From contig NC_081410.1 in NCBI RefSeq assembly GCF_030272615.1, forward strand, positions 185,987,619 to 186,051,618: a DNA stretch of 64,000 nt. Direction: 5' to 3'. The number at the start of each line of letters is the position of its first letter. The first letter of the stretch is position 1. The notes under the pieces are model-generated. The model saw nothing but the letters and a program-made list of their open reading frames with translations, was not told the DNA's origin and made no database searches. Below are positions 58,488 to 64,000 of this stretch, piece after piece. The stretch is from Cryptomeria japonica (Eukaryota; Streptophyta; Pinopsida; Cupressales; Cupressaceae). Position numbers and translations under genes: made by a program.

Positions 58488-59500
58488 TTGTTGCAAAAGG
58501 AACCTAAGATAGTCATTCAATATCAACCCCCCACTACATTTACAAAATGGGGTGAAATTAACAAGGAAACTTTGGATGATGATGTAACAGATTGGCTTTA
58601 TAAGGATCAAACTGATACACCACCTGTCAAATTGCCAGTGGAGCGATATGGAAAAGGGTTTACTATAATGCAGAAAAAGGGATATGATGGTTGCAGTGGT
58701 TTGGGCCCTGACAAGAAAGGAAGACTAGAACCTATTATACCTAAGATGCAACATCCAACTTTAGGGTTAGGTTTTGTACCATTGTGAATTGGAACCTCCT
58801 CTACCAAAGTGACCATGTGTGGAAAGGGGCGTGACTCTGATGATGAAACAACACCTGAGGATATCCACCCTGAAACTGATTCCAATGAATGGGAGTGGAG
58901 TTCCTTTTCTTCTAGCTCCTATGCCCTTGAAAATGTTTTCCTTGACCATGATGATTTTCCCATGGAAGACAAACATGAAATAACTCCCCCTCCCAAAATG
59001 TGTTCTAATGCTTGGATAGAGTCATTTTGGGACCCAAGCTCTGAATCAGATACGAGCAATTCAGACAGTGATACCACGACCATTTTTATCCTTACCATCT
59101 CGGCCCTACCTCTCCTTGAAACCAATGATGACATGCCCCTTGTCTATCCACAGCTTATCCAACATGACCAACAAGAACCACTCAAATTAGATTGTTTTCA
59201 AAATGACGAAGCAATTGGAGAATTCCTTAGACTACGAGAAGGCATACCACAAGGTGATCATAAGGCAGGGTTTGCTATTGATTTAGATTCCACAACATAT
59301 TTTGGGGAGTCAACTCCATCTTCTAGTCATAAAAATGAAAAAGAAAAAGAAAAAGTAAAAAATCAAAAGAATGGGTCTTTGAATGAAAACCATAAGGCAC
59401 TCTCTGATCATCGAAAAGTAAAAATAAAAAATGTACCTGTGGGTGAAAACCTCTCTGAGGTGCCCAAAGGTGGAAGATTGGACACACCCTCATCAAGTTA
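58488..59500 (+). pseudogene. G-patch and acidic linker of the second Tat polyprotein
   Basis: The G-patch lies at about 58650-58740: GKGFTIMQKKGYDGCSGLG, then GRLEPI. A stop follows at 58785, then a Ser/Asp/Glu-rich linker (58809-59501) ending with VKIKNVPVGENLSEVPKG, which is shared with the other Tat element just before RT. The G-patch may bind the element's RNA or an RNA helicase. That role is inferred from the motif only. Confidence 0.72.
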
Positions 59501-59513
59501 GGATAAATCAACA

Positions 59514-60470
59514 TTGCTTGTGGAAATGACCGAAGAGATAAATTTGGGTACACCTGACAACCCTAAGGTCATTCATTTCACTGCTTCTTTATCGAAACAA
59601 GAAAAGATAGATTTTATCAATTTCTTTCTCAAGAAGAAGATCAGTTTTGCATGGTCTTATGAAGATATGCTCGGCCTTGATCTAGAACTAGTCCTTCATC
59701 ACTTGCCATTAAAACCAGATGCCAAGCCCGTCAAATAAAAACTCAGAAAGATGCATCCCTAGGTGGCTCTCTTAGTCAAAGTAGAACTCAAAAAATTATT
59801 AGATGTGGGCTTTATCAAACCAATTGATTATGCAGATTGGATTTCAAATTTGGTACCAGTTAGCAAAGTAACTGGGGGAATCAGAATCTGTACAGATTTT
59901 AGGGATCTCAATAAAGCATGCCCTAAAGATGACTTTCCACTGCCAAATATAAACATCATAGTTGACATGACTGGCGGATATGAGATGCTATCATTGATGG
60001 ATGGTTTTTCCAGATATAATCAAATTCGCATTGCTCCTGAAGATCGACATAAGACTGCATTCACATGTGCTTAGGGTACCTACTACTGGAATGTGATGCC
60101 CTTTGGCCTTAAAAATGCTAGAGCAACATATCAAAGAGCTATGACAACAATTTTCCATGATTTTATGCATACTTTGATGGAAAACTATGTTGATGACCTA
60201 TTATGCAAATCCATCACAAGAGATAGTCATCTAGCCATCCTTGGCCCAATCTTTGATCGAATGGAAACCTACAAGCTCAGACTCAACCCAAAGAAATGTG
60301 TCTTTAGTGTCACAGCCAGCAAATTATTAGGGTACATTGTTTCTCATAGAGGCATAGAAGTAGACCCAGAAAAAGTATAAGCAATAATGGATATGCCTCC
60401 TCCTTCCAATCTCCATCAACTAAGAAGTTTGCAAGGGAAGTTACAGTCAATCCGTCGATTTATAGCGTAC
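59514..60470 (+). pseudogene. Reverse transcriptase of the second Tat element
   Basis: Blocks in order: KKKISFAWSYEDMLGLD, LLDVGFIKPIDYADWISN, RICTDFRDLNKACPKDDFPL, SLMDGFSRYNQIRIAPEDR, YYWNVMPFGLKNARATYQR, the catalytic YVDD at 60186-60197 and LNPKKCVFSVTASKLLGYIV. The active-site aspartates are intact, in contrast to the minus-strand Tat. Stops lie at about 59736, 59760, 60072 and 60378, but I see few frameshifts. Confidence 0.93.
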
Positions 60471-61061
60471 TTGGCAAACAAATGTCATCCCTTCTAAAAT
60501 TTATTACATAAAGGTGTCACTTTTAAATGGACTGAGCAATGTCAATCAGCATTTCAAACTCTCAAGGATTATCTGATGTCACCACCTATTCTAATGCCTC
60601 CTATAGCAGGGAATCCATTCATATTGTATATCTCTGCAATTGAAATGGAACTGGGAGCTCTCTTAGCCCAACAAGATGAGAAAGGCAAAGAACGGGCTAT
60701 TTATTATATCAGTCAGACACTAGTGGGCTATGAACTGAATCATTCAACTATTGAATGGGCATGTTTAGCAGTGGTACTTGCAACACAGAAGCTTCGACAC
60801 TATATGTTAAATCATCAGACATTGCTAGTTGCAAAAATTGATCCCTTGAAATACTTGCTTAACAGGGCAACTTTGACAGGTCACCTGGCAAAGTGGGTTA
60901 TGATCCTAAGTGAGTTTGATATTGAGTACATTGAGAGAAAGGCAATAAAAGGACAAATCACAGCAGATCAACTTGCAAAGGCACCTATTCATGATGATCA
61001 TCCAATGTTGACAGATTTCCTTGATGAATCAGTATTTGCTCTTACTTCTTCTAAGGAATGA
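60471..61061 (+). pseudogene. RNase H of the second Tat element
   Basis: PPILMPPIAGNPFILYISAI, with Glu at the usual first Asp (AIE in place of ATD, about 60640). Then comes STIEWACLAVV (Glu, about 60750), HLAKWVMILSEFDIEYIERK and ITADQLAKAP (final Asp, about 60966). A stop follows at 61059. Sequence upstream (60471-60575) is the RT-RNase H connection with one stop. Confidence 0.85.
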
Positions 61062-61505
61062 CAATTATACTTTGATGGATCTCACACAAAGTATGGCTCA
61101 GGAGCAGGTATATTATTTGTCACCCCTCAAGGAGATGCTATCCCAAAGTCATATAGGATCACTTTCCATTGCACCAATAATATTGCAGAATATGAAGCTT
61201 TGGTCACAGGACTCAGAATAGCAATCCAATGGAACATTACACATTTGAAAGTCTATGGAGATTCCCAATTAGTCATCCCTCAAGTGAATGATGACTATGA
61301 AAAAAAAGATGAAAAGCTTCTTCCCTACAAGCATATGGTGGATTTCTTCAAGACAAAATTTACTGATATCCATTTCAGTCAAGTTCCAAGAATTCAAAAC
61401 AAGTCAGCAGATGCTATGGCAACTATTGCTTCCATGTTAAATATGCCCCACAATATGGACAGATGTGAATTTTTGGTCGAACAGTTACTGGTGCCTTCTT
61501 TTTAA
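61062..61505 (+). pseudogene. Second, archaeal-type RNase H of the second Tat element
   Basis: After the stop, and with a frame change near 61190, all four catalytic words are visible: LYFDGSHTKYGSGAG (about 61070), NIAEYEALVTGLR (about 61180), VYGDSQLVI (about 61255) and KSADAMATIAS (about 61405). The active-site acids are intact here, unlike the copy at 33950-34400. Confidence 0.85.
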
Positions 61506-61520
61506 ATTTCGACAGTAGAT

Positions 61521-62797
61521 GTGATGTGTGTTCTTGTTGGTCCTAATTCCCCGTGGTACAATGACATCTATCAGTATTTGAAATCCCAAACCTTACCACC
61601 TAACCTTTCCTCTAACCAACGTCGAGCCTTCATACGCCAAACTGCCAAATATATCATCATCGTAGACACCCTTTACCATCGTTCCTTTGACCACACCCTC
61701 CTCAGGTGTTTGGATTCTGATGAGGCACAAATGGCTTTATGTGAGGTTCATGATGGTATATGTGGGGGCCATTTCAATAGTCTGAGTCTAGCTAAAAAGC
61801 TAGTTTGTGCTGGATATTATTGGCCCACCATGGAAAAGGATGCTCATGATTTTGTCAAGAAATGCTACAAATGTCAAATACACAAAAATTACATTCATGC
61901 ACCAGCTCAAGAACTTCACTTGTCATATCTCCATGGCCCTTTTCTCAATGGGGATTGGATCTTATTGGCAAGATTCACCCGACATCTGCAAATGGACACA
62001 AATTCATCATCATTAATACTTTACAAAATGGATCGAGGCTATCCCTATGACCTATATCACTGGTGTTTTCAAAGTTTCTACAGAATTATATCATATGCAA
62101 ATATGGGGTTCCCCTTGCAATAGTCACAGATAATGGCTGTCCATTCAAAAATAAAGATGTCAAGGAACTCTGTGAAAATTTTCGCATCCAACACCATTTC
62201 TCCAATCCTTACTATCCACAAAGTAATGGTCAAGTTGAAGCATCAAATAAAACCATCATTAAGATCTTGAAAAAGGTTGTCAATGACGCTAGTCGAGATT
62301 TGCATGTACAGTTGAATCCAGTACTATGGGCTTATCACACTTCCATCCACACACCTACTGGCACAACACCTTATTCCTTGGTGTATGGTGTGGAAGCCAT
62401 TTTACCCTTGGAAGTGGAAATTCCCTCTTTGCATGTTTCCCTACAACATTTGATTGATGATGAGACGCACAGAGTCTATAGGCTGCATTAGCTTGAGATG
62501 TTAGATGAGAAATGTCAGACAACCCTGACACATTTGCAAGCATATCAAAACTGTCTCCGTCACTCTTATAATAAGAAGGTCAAAGGGTGAGACTTCAAAG
62601 TGGGAGATTTGGTCCTAAAGGTGAACCCAAAGAATACACTATCTACTGACATCATGAAAGGAAAATTTGAGCCTAACTGGGTTGGGCCTTTCATAGTTAC
62701 TGTAGCCTATGGTTCAGGGGCATATCAGCTTGCAACCCCATATGGTGAACCTTTGTCAGATCCTATAAATAGCATGCACCTTCGAAAGTACTAGGCT
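61521..62797 (+). pseudogene. Integrase of the second Tat element
   Basis: HHCC zinc domain: VHDGICGGH and KKCYKCQIH (about 61750-61880). Core: WGLDLIGKIH in a shifted frame (first Asp, about 61957), VTDNGCPF (second Asp, about 62125) and NGQVEASNKT (Glu, about 62237). C-terminal part: AYHTSIHTPTGTTPYSLVYG, KGKFEPNWVGPFIV and the end NSMHLRKY at 62794, then TAG. At least two frameshifts (about 61925 and 62060) and stops (62489, 62588) break it. Confidence 0.9.
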
Positions 62798-62825
62798 TAG
62801 TTTTTCTGTCAGTAGTTCTTCAATA

Positions 62826-62970
62826 TGATCCTGAAAAAAAACAAAAAAAATCATCAAAAGCTCAAAAATACAAAAAAATCACAAAGTCAAAAAATACAAA
62901 AAAAATACAAAAAAATCAAAAAAGTGAAAAATTGAAAAGAAGAAAAAAAAAATTAAAGAAAAATAATTCG
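62826..62970 (+). repeat. A-rich low-complexity stretch
   Basis: Runs of A separated by TC, TAC or GTC (AAAAATACAAAAAAATCAC and similar), 30 bp after the integrase stop. Confidence 0.75.
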
Positions 62971-62983
62971 CCCTTTAGTAAAA

Positions 62984-63037
62984 ACCTGGCAAACAGGTGC
63001 TTTGGGCAAGTACCATGGTGAAAACCTAGCAAACAGG
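62984..63037 (+). promoter_or_regulatory. Paired small-hairpin motifs after integrase
   Basis: ACCTGGCAAACAGGT (62984-62998) forms a 5-bp stem and 5-base loop. A diverged second copy CCTAGCAAACAGG (63025-63037) lies 40 bp later, in the context GGTGAAAACC. The same pair occurs in the other Tat element at 32401-32485 on the - strand. The function is unknown. Confidence 0.55.
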
Positions 63038-63319
63038 CGCCATGTGTAAAAGACTATTGCTCTGTTATCTATCATGACTCCTAGCTATACTTTCCCTCCT
63101 ACAGGTTTATCATGATTATCCTTGCCCTGACCCAATGTTCTGTTCCAGGCCTATGATTGGTCAACATCATTGTCTTGCATACTCAGGTTTCTAGTCCTTG
63201 TGCATATGTTTTGGTCCTGGTCGCTGTATATGTCTTTCAAATTTTCATTGGGTGCGTGCCCCTTGTCATGATCAATTACTGGAGTTATTGCTATGTGCAG
63301 ACTAGAGCTTTCTTATTCT

Positions 63320-63398
63320 ATAATGTCCTAAAAAAATCCCTAAAAATCAAATAATGTCCTGAAAAAATCCCTAAAAAGTCAAATAAAGTCCTGAAAAA
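63320..63398 (+). repeat. Tandem repeat, about 31-bp unit
   Basis: Two full units and a partial third of AATGTCCTGAAAAAATCCC plus CTAAAAATCAAAT, with small changes. Confidence 0.7.
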
Positions 63399-64000
63399 TG
63401 AACAAAAAAATTGTAAAAAAACTCAAAATTCCTACAAAGTGAAAAACATCAAAATCCAAAACCAATTTCTTTGGCATTTTGCATTTTGTCAATAAATGGT
63501 CCCCTTTGTGCATAGACAGATCACTGAGCATACATCCAACGACAATCAATCAAACATTGTGCTTTAATGAAATCACACTTTAACAGATAAACTATTCGAC
63601 CAAGCAAGCATTCAATTTGATCATAGTTGTCACATCAATCAAAATAGCATCAACATTACCATTGGTCCTTGTCAACTTATCATGGGTCTTATACAGGATG
63701 TGGTATACTCAAAACCAGACTGTGTCCTATCTTCGACGGGGTGCTGCATTCCCTGAAACCAAACAGCATGATCATTCTTGTTTTCCACTTTTGACAATGA
63801 CGATCAAACTGTTTGTTTGACTTGGTTGAATTTGTGTGTCTTATCTTTTTACTGATTTATCTTTGGCTTCGATCATGTTCCTATGTTGCTCGATGATGTC
63901 ACTGAGTAATTTAGAGTGACTGGGATGGTTCATGGTCCCTTTCTTTTTTTTGTTGTGTTTGCTATTTGTGGAATGTTTGTCACAAACTGGGGCAACTATA
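63399..64000 (+). other. 3' spacer of the second Tat element and candidate PPT
   Basis: No coding homology is visible on either strand. At the very end (about 63981-63998) ACAAACTGGGGCAACTAT resembles the PPT of the other Tat element (CAAAGAGGGGCAAA). A TGTCTATAG LTR start is predicted just past the window. This part also lacks an antisense PMD ORF. Confidence 0.45.

Larger units (their letters stand above)
51295..64000 (+). mobile_element. Second Tat-lineage Ty3/gypsy element (+), 3' LTR outside window
   Basis: 5' LTR, PBS, ~2-kb leader, gag, protease, G-patch, RT, RNase H, second RNase H, integrase and 3' spacer in normal order. The protein words match the minus-strand Tat element block by block, but the LTR sequences differ, so it is another family of the same lineage. 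It is inserted into the coiled-coil ORF of a copia element at 51294/51295. About 20 stops or frameshifts make it defective, but RT and RNase H catalytic residues are mostly kept. Confidence 0.9.

Overview
The window reads as plant nuclear DNA from a large, repeat-choked genome. It is AT-rich and holds nested Ty1/copia and Ty3/gypsy LTR retrotransposons, a decayed pentatricopeptide-repeat (PPR) gene and a decayed CWC22 splicing-factor copy. I see no intact single-copy host gene. The kinds of element and the degree of nesting suggest a gymnosperm (conifer-like) genome. That is an inference, not something the sequence proves.

Layout. 1-5100: two Ty1/copia remnants of opposite strand, meeting at 3395/3396 (a + strand pol with its 3' LTR, then a - strand gag, PBS and LTR). 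5106-6840: a decayed Lys-rich coiled-coil ORF (+) and a Ty3/gypsy RT fragment (-). 7375-8172: PPR pseudogene (-). 9560-11018: intronless, stop-ridden CWC22 copy (+). 11026-13950: a hidden 13-exon gene or pseudogene (+). Its exons can be read by eye because almost every splice junction keeps phase. Its centre resembles plant Ptta/En/Spm (CACTA-associated) transposase-type proteins, and an AT-rich repeat array follows its stop codon. 14.6-23.5 kb: poorly recognisable repeats, including CGAT-rich LTR-like blocks, a + strand LTR with an initiator-Met PBS at 19953, and a ~450-bp near-perfect hairpin at 22385-22835 whose arm recurs at 14626.

23.47-47.8 kb is a nest. An older Athila-like gypsy element on the - strand (LTR about 46877-47835, Asp-type PBS, gag, protease) is split inside its protease by a 19.5-kb Tat-lineage gypsy complex at 24087-43577. 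The 5-bp duplication GCTAC lies on both sides, and removing one copy restores the protease frame. The Tat complex (- strand) has three LTRs (A, B, C). Between C and B it carries gag, protease, G-patch, RT, RNase H, a second archaeal-type RNase H and integrase. Downstream of integrase, on the opposite strand, is a plant-mobile-domain (PMD) ORF with its own TATA box and a phase-conserving intron. Between B and A almost the whole interior is deleted. An LTR-like insertion at about 44057-45340 also interrupts the older element's gag.

48.2-51.3 kb: copia LTR sequence, PPT and a coiled-coil ORF (-), cut by a second Tat-lineage element on the + strand. That element has its 5' LTR at 51295-52750, then PBS, a long leader, gag, protease, G-patch, RT, RNase H, second RNase H and integrase to 62797. 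The window seems to end at its PPT, just before the predicted 3' LTR.

The things most worth a second look are the antisense spliced PMD unit, the hidden 13-exon gene next to the CWC22 copy, the three-LTR complex, and the long hairpin.
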